A stretch of DNA of 64,000 nt from contig JAUTDP010000014.1 of NCBI GenBank assembly GCA_033439795.1, positions 558,001-622,000 of the forward strand, in the 5' to 3' direction. The notes under the pieces were generated by a model. That model did no database searches, was not told where the DNA came from, and worked only from the letters and a program-made list of their open reading frames with translations. The position numbers were made by a program, and so were the translations under genes. The DNA comes from Sordaria brevicollis (lineage: Eukaryota; Ascomycota; Sordariomycetes; Sordariales; Sordariaceae). Shown here one piece after another: positions 23,112-34,581 of the stretch. How positions within the stretch are numbered: the stretch's first letter is position 1; each line of letters begins with the position of its first letter.

Positions 23112-26100
23112 ATGGTGAGTTGCATCATCCGATCCAAGCCGAACGCCCCCAAGCCCAACAACCCAATCCAAGACCATGGCATTGCGCCGGCCACTCTACA
23201 CATCTCAACATAGCAACACATACACTCCGACGAGCAAGCACCTACTAACCAATGTCTTCCTATAATCACAGGGTATCACAAGGCGAGCAAAGGACAAGGC
23301 CGCGCGGGCCGCCGGGGCCTCTGCTGGCGGAGACAAGTCCTCGGCCAAGCCCAAGAAGGCTACTTTCGACACCACCAAGAAGAAGGAGATTGGTGTATCA
23401 GACCTGACACTACTCAGCAAGGTCTCTAACGAGGCTATCAACGAAAACTTGAAGAAGCGTTTCGAGGGACGGGAGATCTACACATACATCGGCCATGTGT
23501 TGGTGTCCGTCAACCCCTTTCGCGACTTGGGCATCTACACCGACCAGGTCCTCGAGAGTTACAAGGGCAAGAACCGTCTGGAGATGCCCCCTCACGTCTT
23601 TGCCATTGCCGAATCTGCTTACTACAACATGAAGGCCTACAGCGAGAACCAATGCGTTATCATTTCGGGCGAGTCCGGTGCCGGCAAGACCGAAGCGGCC
23701 AAGCGCATTATGCAGTACATCGCCAATGTGTCAGGAGGCGGATCAGGCGATATTCAACAAATCAAGGACATGGTGCTCGCGACAAACCCTCTGCTAGAAT
23801 CCTTCGGTAACGCCAAAACGCTGCGAAATAACAACTCGTCCCGCTTCGGCAAGTACCTTCAGATTCACTTCAACGCCCAGGGCGAGCCCATTGGTGCCGA
23901 CATTACCAACTACCTCCTCGAGAAGAGCCGTGTCGTCGGTCAGATCGCCAACGAGCGTAACTTCCACATTTTCTACCAGTTCACGAAAGGAGCGTCCCAG
24001 CAGTACCGCGAAATGTACGGCATCCAGAAACCCGAAACATACCTCTATACCAGCAGAGCCAAGTGCTTCGATGTCGACGGTATCGATGATTTGGCCGAGT
24101 ACCAGGATACCCTGAACGCCATGAAGATTATTGGTCTCTCGCAACAGGAACAGGACAACATCTTCCGAATGCTGTCTGCTATTCTCTGGGCAGGAAACTT
24201 GGTATTTAAGGAGGGCGATGATGGCTATGCTGCCGTGTCGGATCAGTCTGTTGTTGATTTCTTGGCATACCTTCTCGAAGTCGATCCCGCTCAGCTTGTC
24301 CATGCCCTCACCATCCGTATCTTGACCCCAAGGCCCGGCGAGGTCATCGAGTCTCCCGCCAACGTTCCTCAGGCTACCGCAACAAGAGATGCCTTGGCAA
24401 TGGCCATTTACTACAACCTGTTCGATTGGATTGTGGAGCGCATCAACCTCTCCCTCAAGGCTCGCCAGGCGACGACGAACTCGATTGGTATCCTAGATAT
24501 TTACGGTTTCGAAATTTTCGAAAAGAACAGCTTCGAGCAGCTCTGCATCAACTACGTGAACGAAAAACTCCAGCAGATCTTCATTCAGTTGACACTCAAG
24601 GCCGAGCAGGATGAGTACGCGAGGGAACAGATCAAGTGGACACCCATCAAGTATTTCGACAACAAGATTGTGTGCGACTTGATCGAGTCTACCAGACCCC
24701 CTGGTATCTTCTCTGCCATGAAGGATGCCACCAAGACTGCTCACGCTGATCCAGCGGCTTCCGACCGTACCTTCATGCAGAGCATCAACGGCATGTCGAA
24801 CCCCCATCTTACGCCCCGCCAGGGTGCTTTCATCGTCAAGCACTACGCCGGTGACGTGACGTACAGTGTGGATGGTATCACGGACAAGAACAAGGATTTG
24901 CTTCTCAAGGGTGTTCAGAACCTCTTCCAGGCCAGTCAGAACCAGTTCGTCCATACTCTGTTCCCTCAGCAGGTCGATCTGGACAACCGCAGGCAGCCAC
25001 CTTCGGCTGGTGACAGAATCAGGACTTCCGCAAACGCTTTGGTCGATACCTTGATGAAGTGCCAGCCTTCGTACATCCGTACCATCAAGCCCAACGAGAA
25101 CAAGTCGCCAACCGAGTACAACGAGCCCAATGTGCTCCATCAGGTCAAGTATCTCGGTCTTCAAGAAAACGTTCGTATTCGCCGTGCTGGTTTCGCATAT
25201 CGTCAGTCCTTCGAGAAGTTCGTCGACCGTTTCTTCCTCCTCTCGCCTGCTACGTCATACGCTGGTGAGTATACCTGGACGGGCTCTTACGAGGAGGCTA
25301 CGAAGCAGATCCTCAAGGACACGAGTATCCCGCAGGAGGAATGGCAATTGGGTGTGACCAAGGCCTTCATCAAGTCTCCCGAGACTTTGTTCGCGCTTGA
25401 GCACATGAGAGACAGGTACTGGCATAACATGGCGACGCGCATTCAGCGCATGTGGCGTGCGTACCTCGCATATAGGGCGGAAGCTGCCATTCGCATCCAG
25501 CGTTTCTGGAGGAAGAAGCGCGTTGGTGCCGAATATCTGCAGCTCCGTGATGAGGGCCACAAGGTGCTGGGAGGTCGCAAGGAACGCAGGAGAATGTCTA
25601 TTTTGGGCTCTCGTCGCTTCTTGGGTGACTACCTTGGCATCAACGCCTCTACCGGTCCTGGTGCTCAGATTCGCAGTGCCATCAACCTTGGCAGCAACGA
25701 GAAGGCAGTGTTCTCCTGCCGCGGTGAGCTTCTAGAGCACAAGTTCGGTCGTTCCAGCAAGCCTAGCCCCAGAATCCTGGTCGTCACCAACAGCAAGTTC
25801 TACATCGTCGCCCAGGTTCTTAACCAGGGTCACGTCCAGATCATGGCAGAGAAGGCTTTCCCACTGGCTTCCATCAAGTTCATTGGGGCGTCTACTGCCA
25901 GGGATGACTGGTTCTCCCTGGGTGTTGGGTCACAGCAAGAGGCTGATCCTCTACTCAACTGCGTGCTCAAGACCGAAATGTTCACGCAGATGAAGAGGGT
26001 CATGCCCGGAAGCTTCAACCTCAAGATTGGCGACTCCATTGAATATGCCAAGAAGCCTGGCAAGATGCAGTTGGTCAAGGTTCTGAAGGACGCGCCAACT

Positions 26101-27040
26101 TCTCAGGACTTCTACAAGAGTAGTACAGTTCATACTCAGCCTGGCGAGCCTCCCAACTCTGTGTCCAGGCCCCAGCCCAAGGCCAAGCCTGTTCCCCCAA
26201 GACCGATCACCAAGGGCAAGCTTATCAAGCCCGGTGGTCCTGGTGGAAGGCCGGCAAGAAATGCCAACCCCAACCGCACTCCTCAGCCCAGGCCCAGCGG
26301 CGGTCCCTCTGTTGCCGCTTCCAACCCTCTCGCTTCTTCTGCCGCTGCGGCTTCTAGCAGACCTGTTCCTGCTCGTCCTGGGGCAGCCTCTACACCAGCC
26401 GCCTCTAAGCCCCTTCCCAGCCATACGAGACAGCAGTCCAGCACCTCGACCGTGCGCCCTCCGCCGCCGCCTCCTCCAGCTCCTGCTGCCAAACCTAAGA
26501 TCATGGCTAAGGTGTTGTACGACTTCGCCGGCACAAGGGAGAACGAGCTTTCTATCAAGGCTGGAGATATGATCGAGATTATCCAGAAGGAAAACAACGG
26601 TATGTTCCCAACCCCTTAGCTTTCTGTTTTGAATGAATATTAACAACCATATCACAGGCTGGTGGCTAGCCAAGACCAACGGAGGCCAAGCCTGGGTCCC
26701 TGCTGCCTATGTAGAAGAACAAGCACCTGCACCTCCCGTCGTTGCGCCCCGTCCTCCCCCTCCTCCTCCCCCGGCTGCCAACGGTGGCGGTCGTGTCGCT
26801 CCTCAGCCGCCCGCCAAGCGACCAGTCGCCGGTCGCAAGCCAGCTCCCGCCCCTGCGGTGGCCTCGCTGCAGGCTAGAGACTCGGGCATGAGCCTCAACG
26901 GAGCGAACGGCAGCGGAAACGCTAGCGATGCAAGCAGGAGTAGTACCCCGACGCCGAGCATAGCGGGAAGTTTGGCGGATGCGTTGAAGGCGAGGAAGCA
27001 GGCCATGGCGAAGAGGGATGATGATGACGATGACTGGTAG
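23112..27040 (+). CDS. myo-1: class I myosin (fungal Myo1/MyoA type)
   Basis: Three coding exons: 23112..23114, 23272..26599 and 26658..27040; introns 157 and 58 nt; 1,237 residues. The first coding exon is only the ATG (ATG|GTGAGT), and the next starts GGTATCACAAGGCGA (G-I-T-R-R), the usual N-terminus of fungal class I myosins. The motor domain covers about residues 45-720, with P-loop GESGAGKT at 134-141, switch [10 protein letters not shown] and relay segment [15 protein letters not shown]. Two IQ motifs follow ([23 protein letters not shown]), then a TH1 lipid-binding domain. Next come a Pro/Ala-rich linker and an SH3 domain (AKVLYDFAG...WVPAAYVEE) split by the last intron. The tail ends in the acidic Arp2/3-binding motif DDDDDDW. 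Residues about 358-362 (E-V-I-E-S) lie where fungal myosins carry the TEDS regulatory site. The protein acts at actin patches in endocytosis and polarised growth. Confidence 0.96.
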
Positions 27041-27976
27041 TCGCAGTAATTTTCATTGACCATTTTTTGGTCGAGCGTGAGAAATGCCAAGAGAGAAGAG
27101 GTCGTGGTAGGAGGACGACAGGAGGGTTGTTGTTAGTAGTAGCCGATGCATTCAAACATATCTCTCTTTTTTATCTTTTTTATACATATTCAGCTTTAGA
27201 CAAGAGCGCAGGCGATGCGGGGAATTGAAGCGGTGGTTATTTTCAAGCAAGGTTTTATTAGATCTAGAGTCAATCTAGTTGTTTCTTACCATTGACTGAG
27301 TATGGGGTTTTGCCGTTGTTATAGAATAAAAGGCGTGTGTAACGGCCACTTTCAAGTTGAAAGAATGAGTTCATCATGAATCATTGTGGGTGAGATCTAA
27401 TTGTAGAACCGCGACGTAAAACTCGGAAGAAATTCCTAGAGATCAGAATACCTACGAAAAAGAAGCGAGACAGCCTAAAGATAGCATAGCAGAGGTTATC
27501 AAATACAGGTAGAGAGCTCATAAGGGTAAAATGGTAAAAGCCCTAAAAGGTGTTTTAGAGATAAGCATTAGGAAAAGGTTATAAACCAGTAGTGTTTTCA
27601 AGGAGCTTGTAAGCAGTTAACAAAGAGTTTCTAAACAGTTCGTAAACAGTTTATAGACACTTTGTACGCAGTTACTAACAGGTTTGCAAGGAGCTTCCAA
27701 ATTTACAAGTTAGTTACAAGAGGAAAAGCGAGGGAAAAAGGCAAAATGAAGGATCAAGAGACGGATGACGCATGTTAAGATAAGTTCGAGAGATGTCAAG
27801 TTTCAAATTACTTTTCGCTAACCTATCAGCAATCCTATACCGTACACCAGTACCTACAAAGTGCCCGTTTTAAGCACCACCAACCTTCTTTGTCTCGTTC
27901 ATCGTGGTTATCTTTCCTTTTCTTTATATCTGTTCCTCCTAAACTCATAAGGTGAGGCCAACTAATCGACATCTTA
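27041..27976. other. convergent intergenic, myo-1 and Sea3-like gene 3' ends
   Basis: 936 bp between converging genes. 27,590-27,720 holds degenerate repeats of an AACAGTT/AAGCAGTTA-like element (see findings). No coding region is credible. Confidence 0.45.
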
Positions 27977-30900
27977 CTAGTTCCCACCCCTCCAAACAGC
28001 AACCCCCGTACTCTTCTTTCTTAACAAACTCGGTCGTTGCATTCCACTGGCACTTCCAATTCCATTTCCATTTCCTCCGTTTGCATTCCCGTTTCCATTT
28101 CCACCACCTTCGCCCCCGTCATTTCCATCAACAGACGATGAGTCATTCTTCGTTGTTGTAGACCCACCAGAAGAAGCAGCAATATGTTTCTTCAACCGAT
28201 TTCCCAAACTCAACCTGGCGGCACTAATCGGCTCGTCTCCATACGGCGGCGGTTTGAGAGCGGTGAATCCGCGACCGGAGGGGGTTCGTTCGTGGTGGAG
28301 TGGTCTGCGACTTTCTGTTGTTCCATCACTTCCTCCTCCTGCTGCTGTTCCTCTTGATGCCAGCGACGAGATGCTGTCCTTCATACCACCAGAACCGGTA
28401 TCAGATCCACCTGATGCTGAACGGGATGAAGCACCACTGCCAGATCTAGACCCGGAGCGTGAATGGTATTGAGAGGAAGGATGTAGAGGGCCATTAGACA
28501 GGGAAGGGATACCCCGTGAAGATGCAACGGATTCCCAATCTTCGCGATCGATATTGTTGCCTGATAAGAGAATTTGGGAGGTGCGGTTGGAGTTTGTTGC
28601 TCCGGTAGAGTGAGCGGTGTCGGTGTCGTCGTTGTTGGAGTCGCCTGATTCGCCCGAGTTGTCGTCGGCTGGTATGTAAAAGCGCGAAAGGTTGGAGGAG
28701 CGATGTCCGCCGCCGCCGTAGATGCCGAGGGTGCCGGCGAGGTGAGAGGCGGAGCTACCGCCTCTGCGCCTGCCGAATTGGTGCGGAGCAGTTACTACGG
28801 GCGGGATGGAGGGGGATGCGGTTGAGACGGCGCGACGGTTGGTGGGGTGGGCGCTGCGGCTGCGGTCGCTGGAACCACCGCCGTTGGAGCTGGTGATGGC
28901 TATGGTGGGGAGGTCGTCGTCATCTTCGTCGAAGTCGTCGTTGTTGTTGCTATTCTGGGAGTAGGCGTTCGGGTCGGAACGGCCGCCACGCATGAACTTG
29001 GCTAGGTCGGTGGGCACGCTTCGGCGACGGGGTCGGCTGCCGCTTCCTCCGGTAGCCACACTGGCGACACTGGCGACGCCGTTTAGGACTGTCTTGATGG
29101 ATGACCTCCTTGACACACCCGACTGGTGGTTGCCTGATGAGCTCTTCTCCTTGTCGCGGTCCATTTGCTGGTGTAAACTTCCGCTGGCAGCGCTTCTGAT
29201 CTTGTTCATCGCAGCCACGGCGGCTTGAAGGGCCGGCCAGCTCTCCACGTGTCCGGCGCTGGCGTCCTCGACACAACAACAGTCATCACCCGCAGGACAT
29301 TCTTCCTCACCCATCTCATGCCATTCAGCCAGGCAGGCTTCGTGGAAAGCGCAGCCGCAGCTGAGACAAGGAGGGTAGAGCGCCGCAATGGGCTCCAGAC
29401 AATACACGCAACGGAGCTGCTTTTGAGCTTTCTTGTTACCGGCTTTAACACACCTGTGACAGGTACCAACGGCACCACCATATTTCCCCTTGGTTGGTCT
29501 GGTGTATTCGACCGGGTCGAGCTGGATTTCGTGAATGCGGCAGATACCCGTAACATCAAGACCACGACCGGAGGCGATCAGAGTCTGGAGCTGTTCCTTC
29601 TTCCCGCCAAAGTGACTGGCGCTGTTAGCAGCCGTGTTCTTGGCCGTTTCGTGGTCGTAGGAGCTGTCCATGCTATGTGTGGCAGCCGTCTTGACCGACT
29701 CGTGATCGTTATAGTCGTCCAGGCTGTGCGTGCCATCGCCGTAGTATCCATATCCAGAGTTGGACGTCTTGTCTTCTTTGAGTACATTAAACTTCAAGAT
29801 TTCAAGACGCGAAAGCGGCTGGCCCCACATTTGCAGCATTTCGGCATAAGCATAGCGGTAATATGAGTAGACATGGTTGCGGCTTGGATCGAGAAGAGGC
29901 GTGTTGAGCCACCCATCATCGTCAAAGAGACCCTTATTCGCTTCTTCGAACGCAACTCCAACAGGGACCCAGACCTTCATGTCCTGACCTCTGCTTTCGT
30001 CATCTGAGACCGAAGTTCGTGCCGTGCCTGGTGTTTCAGGAGCTGTCCCTCCGAATACGGTTGAGGCTCCCCAAGTGACACTTGGTGTAAGGTTGTTGAA
30101 GATGGCTTCGGCAGGGCTGGGCCGTTTCCGTGCCGGCGGATCTGGAGGTGAACCTGAAACCATGCCGGCCAATGTCTTCGGGAGGCTGAACGCGGCCGAA
30201 ACAGCCGAATTGGAGCGGTGAAAGAGCCTGTTACTAGGCGACGTAGATAAACTCTGTGTTTGGTCGACTTCTCGCAGATGATCGCGGACCAGTCTCGGAG
30301 GAGTTTCGCCTGTTGAAAAGGAGCTGGGCGTCGGCTCAAGCAAAGCTATAACATCTTCGGATCCTGGCGACTCTGAGTATATGGCAGGTGTATGGACCGT
30401 CCTTGGAGTCGTCATAGTACTGCTGGCTTGACTCCTGTGATTAATATGCCACAATGCTGGATCGGTAGGGAAATACTCTAGTGAAAATGAAGGGGCCTTC
30501 ATAGGCAAAGGTGTCTCAGGCTGAGGGAGATGTGATCCTGCATAGGCTACCCCATCCTCAGCGGATGAGTCCCCAAAGATGCAAGCAAGCATCGCCAGCA
30601 TCTGGATGTCAGCTACCTTCTCGAAGTAGTCGAAAAGGTCGGCAATCAGACTTTGAGCCAGTGGATGATAACCCCATCTGACACGGCCAGACAAATTGGC
30701 ATTTCGGCCAAGGTGCTGTGCATACTCCTCACCCCGAGCACGCGTAGAGGCATCCTTGGCTATGACAAGGACAGCCTCTCTTTTGTTCTTTTCCTCATGA
30801 ATTTCGAGTGGGATATCGTTGCGTAGCAACATGGCCGCATAATGCCATATGTGAACAAGGTCGTGATATCCATACTTCTCCGCAACCATGGCATTGTGCA

Positions 30901-33448
30901 TGCACACATCAGCGCCATCGCCAAAAATGGCATACTCTTGGGCAAACTGTTTCTGGGATGGGAGTAAGCTACGAAGATCGTGGATGGCAATGGTGTTCTT
31001 GGGCCTGGCTGGGAGCCTTCTTCGGCTGATTCCTGTTCCAGTACCAGTGCCAGCACCGGTGCCTCCTCCGCTGGAACGCAACGAGTCGTTGGCACTCCAT
31101 GTTTTCTTGAGACGACGCCCACCAGGTTGATGCCATAGACTGATCTTGTGCATGGTTGACGGCTCCGAATCGCTGGAGGAGCTGGACTCGGAGTCTTCTG
31201 ACCCATCACTCAAGTCTTCAGAACCCGACGCATCATCATTGAATCTACGCCTCGGCGGTGGCGAATCCTGGGCAAGACGACCAAAACCTGCAAAGTTCGG
31301 CTCTCCTTTCTGTCGATCACGGTAGTTGTCCGAATTCGGGAGTGCAAACAATGCGAGGGCTTGCTGTTCCTTCGAAGGGAAGAAGCATACAAGTCTGCCG
31401 TCGTTGGAAAACCTCGCCCCGCACTTTCTAGGCGTCGGGACTGCAACTGGGCGCTGTGATGGAGCAAGGGTGGCATCCGGATCCAGTTCAGTGCTCGCCG
31501 TAAGATCCTGCGACATCGAGGCCGATCCCCCAACCTGAACGTCACTATCTTCTTCATCGCTGGAGCTCTCGTCTGCTAGCGCTTCGATTTCCTCGTCGTT
31601 AAGATCCCTGACATTCTTAAAGAGGGTGGTACTATTTTCGAGGTCGACATCGCCCAGGAGGTATGAGAAAGCTACTTCGAGGCAGTTCTGTTTCCTTTCG
31701 AGGAACTGGTTGGCAAGTATCTGTAACTCGCGCTCAATCTTCTCGTGGGTTTCTTCAGGCATAAAGGACGTCTTTTCCACGTAGAATCTGGGAGCCTTGC
31801 TGGTGGGATAAGTGGTTGGGATATCGACTTTGACCTTGATAAAGATTCCTTCATCGTTGACGCCCCATGGTCCCTTCAACGAGGCATTGAGAATTAAGGA
31901 GTCCATATCGATATTTTCCCATTTCACGTTGGGAAGGCGGTTGCTGACATGGATGAATTCGTCCTGAATGGATTCGGGTTCAGCCCAGTCGTCGTCATAG
32001 GCACCATGACTGAAGAGGCCAGAGTCTTTGATGCTGCCTCTCCCAGGGCCATCGGGTTCGGATTTTCGCTTGGTCATGGAGATACCCTTCATCCATCCGA
32101 TTTGCAACTGACTCTTGTCCAAACTCTTGCCTCCATTCACCTTTGCCTTCATTGAAGAACTCCTCCAGGTAGGTCCAACTCGACGAAGATGGGCATTGAG
32201 GCCGTAGCTGAGAGCACTCCTGCGATACTGACCTGAGCTTCCTGGACGCGGGTCGCTCATAGTGGCAGTCCTGCGATCGCGGTGGACGGTGTCGTCGACT
32301 GCGCGGAAGGTCTTGTAAGCTGCGCCTTTACGGGTGAAGGCCAGGTTCTTCACCACGGTCTTCCCCTTTACGTAGCCAATAGACCCGAGAATCTCTGGCT
32401 CAACTTTCTGCAGCCGCAACTCGTTATCCTCACCCCATGAAACCAGCTGAAACTCTCGTTCATCCACCCCCTCGCTGGTTACGGATCCGCGGGCTCTCCA
32501 TAGAAACTCTTTCACTTTGTGATTTCCATGTCCTGAAAACATGGCAACGGGTTCTGAGGCACCTGGAGCGTCCGGCAATGTTCGTCGGTCGTACAGGTAA
32601 AGGTTGCCGGGCTCATTCTGTGGCATAGCAAGCAAGCCGGAGCCAAAGGGCGTATGTCTTGCTCGCCAAACTGGAAAATCGGTGCGGATGATTCGTTCTG
32701 GTTCGTCCGTCTTTTCGTAGTCCCAGAATTTGATGGTCTTGTCCAAGGAGCATGTAACCAGGCTCGACGCCTCAGTCCGATTCCAGTCGATACCGTAGAT
32801 TTTGGACGTGTGAGCACAGATAGTTTTGAGTGGTTCAACTGTCTTGCGGTCGTCCCAGATATGAAGCCATCGATCGTGGGCCGAAGCTAAAACATGGGGG
32901 TTTTGGCGACTGTACTTGACCTGAGTGGCACCGGCAAACCAGTCACAGAATGTCAAGGCAGGCTGTTTCGGTCTTCTCAGATCCCAGTGATGAACATAGC
33001 CGTCGACTGAGCAACTGGCAAGAAGATCCGGGTGATGAGCGGAAAAGTTGATATCGGTGATGGCTCTGCTGTGAGCTTGCAACGAATGTTCGATGGCACC
33101 AGAGGGCGAGTCGTCCCGCATGTTGAGATTCCACACGAGACAGCGATGGTTTGCTGTCGAGGCCACCCAGTAGTCACGGGCTGCGAAAGGAGACCATTGT
33201 ACATCGACGACAAGCCACGGAAGTCCATGACTGCTCAGTCGTCGTGGCGGGTTCCAAGGTGAGTCCAGATCAATGATGGCGAGGCCCTCGGGGGAAGCAA
33301 GAGCAACATCACGGCCCGAGGGTGAGATGGTTGCGGAGCCCACCAAGCCATCGACATGAATGGTGAGGTCGGCATCGAAGCTCTCGCTGTCGAAGGCTGA
33401 CTTGATGGTTTTCGCCTTCTTTGGCGGGGAATCAAATACGGACGGCAT
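27977..33448 (-). CDS. WDR59/Sea3 (Mtc5)-like WD40-RWD-RING protein, SEA/GATOR2 complex
   Basis: A single 1,823-codon exon from the ATG at 33448. Domains in order: N-terminal WD40 propeller (about residues 30-380; GYVHHWDLRRPKQPAL, HDRWLHIWDDRK and SLDKTIKFWDYEKTDEPER are characteristic of WDR59). An RWD domain follows (about 496-610; DEFIHVSNRLPNVKWENID). Then a middle region with AIHDLRSLLPSQKQFAQEYAIFGDGADVC, conserved in WDR59/Mtc5. The C-terminal RING-like zinc domain (from about 1330) reads C-H-R-C...C-V-Y-C...C-L-S-C-G-C-A-F-H...C. The family acts at the vacuole/lysosome membrane in the SEA (GATOR) complex, relaying amino-acid status to TORC1. Family members are about 970-1,150 residues. 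The excess here is acidic/Ser-rich inserts and a ~400-residue Ser/Gly/Asn-rich tail after the zinc domain, where the ORF stays open. An unseen intron shortening the tail cannot be excluded. Confidence 0.88.
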   Translation of the reverse strand: MPSVFDSPPKKAKTIKSAFDSESFDADLTIHVDGLVGSATISPSGRDVALASPEGLAIIDLDSPWNPPRRLSSHGLPWLVVDVQWSPFAARDYWVASTANHRCLVWNLNMRDDSPSGAIEHSLQAHSRAITDINFSAHHPDLLASCSVDGYVHHWDLRRPKQPALTFCDWFAGATQVKYSRQNPHVLASAHDRWLHIWDDRKTVEPLKTICAHTSKIYGIDWNRTEASSLVTCSLDKTIKFWDYEKTDEPERIIRTDFPVWRARHTPFGSGLLAMPQNEPGNLYLYDRRTLPDAPGASEPVAMFSGHGNHKVKEFLWRARGSVTSEGVDEREFQLVSWGEDNELRLQKVEPEILGSIGYVKGKTVVKNLAFTRKGAAYKTFRAVDDTVHRDRRTATMSDPRPGSSGQYRRSALSYGLNAHLRRVGPTWRSSSMKAKVNGGKSLDKSQLQIGWMKGISMTKRKSEPDGPGRGSIKDSGLFSHGAYDDDWAEPESIQDEFIHVSNRLPNVKWENIDMDSLILNASLKGPWGVNDEGIFIKVKVDIPTTYPTSKAPRFYVEKTSFMPEETHEKIERELQILANQFLERKQNCLEVAFSYLLGDVDLENSTTLFKNVRDLNDEEIEALADESSSDEEDSDVQVGGSASMSQDLTASTELDPDATLAPSQRPVAVPTPRKCGARFSNDGRLVCFFPSKEQQALALFALPNSDNYRDRQKGEPNFAGFGRLAQDSPPPRRRFNDDASGSEDLSDGSEDSESSSSSDSEPSTMHKISLWHQPGGRRLKKTWSANDSLRSSGGGTGAGTGTGTGISRRRLPARPKNTIAIHDLRSLLPSQKQFAQEYAIFGDGADVCMHNAMVAEKYGYHDLVHIWHYAAMLLRNDIPLEIHEEKNKREAVLVIAKDASTRARGEEYAQHLGRNANLSGRVRWGYHPLAQSLIADLFDYFEKVADIQMLAMLACIFGDSSAEDGVAYAGSHLPQPETPLPMKAPSFSLEYFPTDPALWHINHRSQASSTMTTPRTVHTPAIYSESPGSEDVIALLEPTPSSFSTGETPPRLVRDHLREVDQTQSLSTSPSNRLFHRSNSAVSAAFSLPKTLAGMVSGSPPDPPARKRPSPAEAIFNNLTPSVTWGASTVFGGTAPETPGTARTSVSDDESRGQDMKVWVPVGVAFEEANKGLFDDDGWLNTPLLDPSRNHVYSYYRYAYAEMLQMWGQPLSRLEILKFNVLKEDKTSNSGYGYYGDGTHSLDDYNDHESVKTAATHSMDSSYDHETAKNTAANSASHFGGKKEQLQTLIASGRGLDVTGICRIHEIQLDPVEYTRPTKGKYGGAVGTCHRCVKAGNKKAQKQLRCVYCLEPIAALYPPCLSCGCAFHEACLAEWHEMGEEECPAGDDCCCVEDASAGHVESWPALQAAVAAMNKIRSAASGSLHQQMDRDKEKSSSGNHQSGVSRRSSIKTVLNGVASVASVATGGSGSRPRRRSVPTDLAKFMRGGRSDPNAYSQNSNNNDDFDEDDDDLPTIAITSSNGGGSSDRSRSAHPTNRRAVSTASPSIPPVVTAPHQFGRRRGGSSASHLAGTLGIYGGGGHRSSNLSRFYIPADDNSGESGDSNNDDTDTAHSTGATNSNRTSQILLSGNNIDREDWESVASSRGIPSLSNGPLHPSSQYHSRSGSRSGSGASSRSASGGSDTGSGGMKDSISSLASRGTAAGGGSDGTTESRRPLHHERTPSGRGFTALKPPPYGDEPISAARLSLGNRLKKHIAASSGGSTTTKNDSSSVDGNDGGEGGGNGNGNANGGNGNGIGSASGMQRPSLLRKKSTGVAVWRGGN

Positions 33449-34581
33449 ATTGAGAGTCTAGGTTTGAGTGAGAGGGTGCAGCATGGTGCGTGCCCTCCCT
33501 CATCCCATTCTCGGTACTGAAGTTTGCCTGGGGCCAGAACCTGGAGTAGCAACCAAGGATGAGTTGAGTTTTGTTGAGGGGAGGTGTGACAAGACTTCCA
33601 CTTGTTGTCGAACTAGACTAGCTCTCCTAGGGACGCACAAACTTGCATCTGTAGGGCGTCTCGGGAATAGTGAAGGCGCGTGCAAATCGAAGATATCAAA
33701 GGTCGTCGTCGTCGATCAATGCAAAACATATCGAGATGCTTCGATATGAGAAGAGAAACAAAGATGAGGCCAGCTGAAAAACAATCCCGATGGGAGAACT
33801 AAGTATCAAGAAATAAACTATCTCTCAATGGAAGGTCAGACCGACAACGGCGTCAACCTCGACACGACGCCGATGTGTTTGTTGGAGACAGGCAGGCAGT
33901 GGCAGCAATTGGCATCGCCAGAAGCGGAGTGTGGAGGTGGAGAATGGTCGCAAAAAGGAAAGTGACTTTCGGGAGGTACCTTCTGTCAATCATGTGGTCT
34001 GTGCGCTTATCGCGAGGTTCCGATCAGAAAGATGAATGATTCCATCACCTGCCCCTGTTGCTGTCAGGGCCGTGGCTGCTGTCATTCAGCGGTTTGGTCA
34101 GTGAGACACTCCCCGCTCTGGGCGGGCAAGAAGGCACGCCGCGGATTTCAGTGCGCCTGCCGTCAGGGCATCCCAGAGGCACCTTCTTCTGCCTACGACT
34201 ACGACTCCTTCATCATCGAGAACTTGGTCGTGGATTGTGTCGCCAGAGATTCTGCTGTCTTCGACTTCTCTCTGTCACCGTTTAACATATTTTAGTCATA
34301 TCACCACTTCACCACACGCTCCCCGCATTGTTTACAAGCTCCTCTCGCACCGTGAAACACTGTTTGCCTCGATTTGTCAACCGGAGCCTCCGAAACCAAA
34401 CGCCTTTTGACTGCCTCGCTGCCGCCTCTTACTTACACATCGATCCGCCGCCGATAACCCCTCCACCTTGCTGCCCTCCCGTCTCAACCTCTGTGAGAAA
34501 CATTTTCCTCGCAGCAACTACACCAGCGTACTCGTCCAGCTTCCTTTCCCAGTAAACACCAAAAGCAGTAAATACAAAACT
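33449..34581. promoter_or_regulatory. divergent promoter interval Sea3-like gene / ubc13
   Basis: 1.13 kb between divergent start codons. Only short domain-free ORFs are present. Pyrimidine-rich stretches near 34,310-34,560 probably belong to the ubc13 promoter and leader. Confidence 0.45.
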
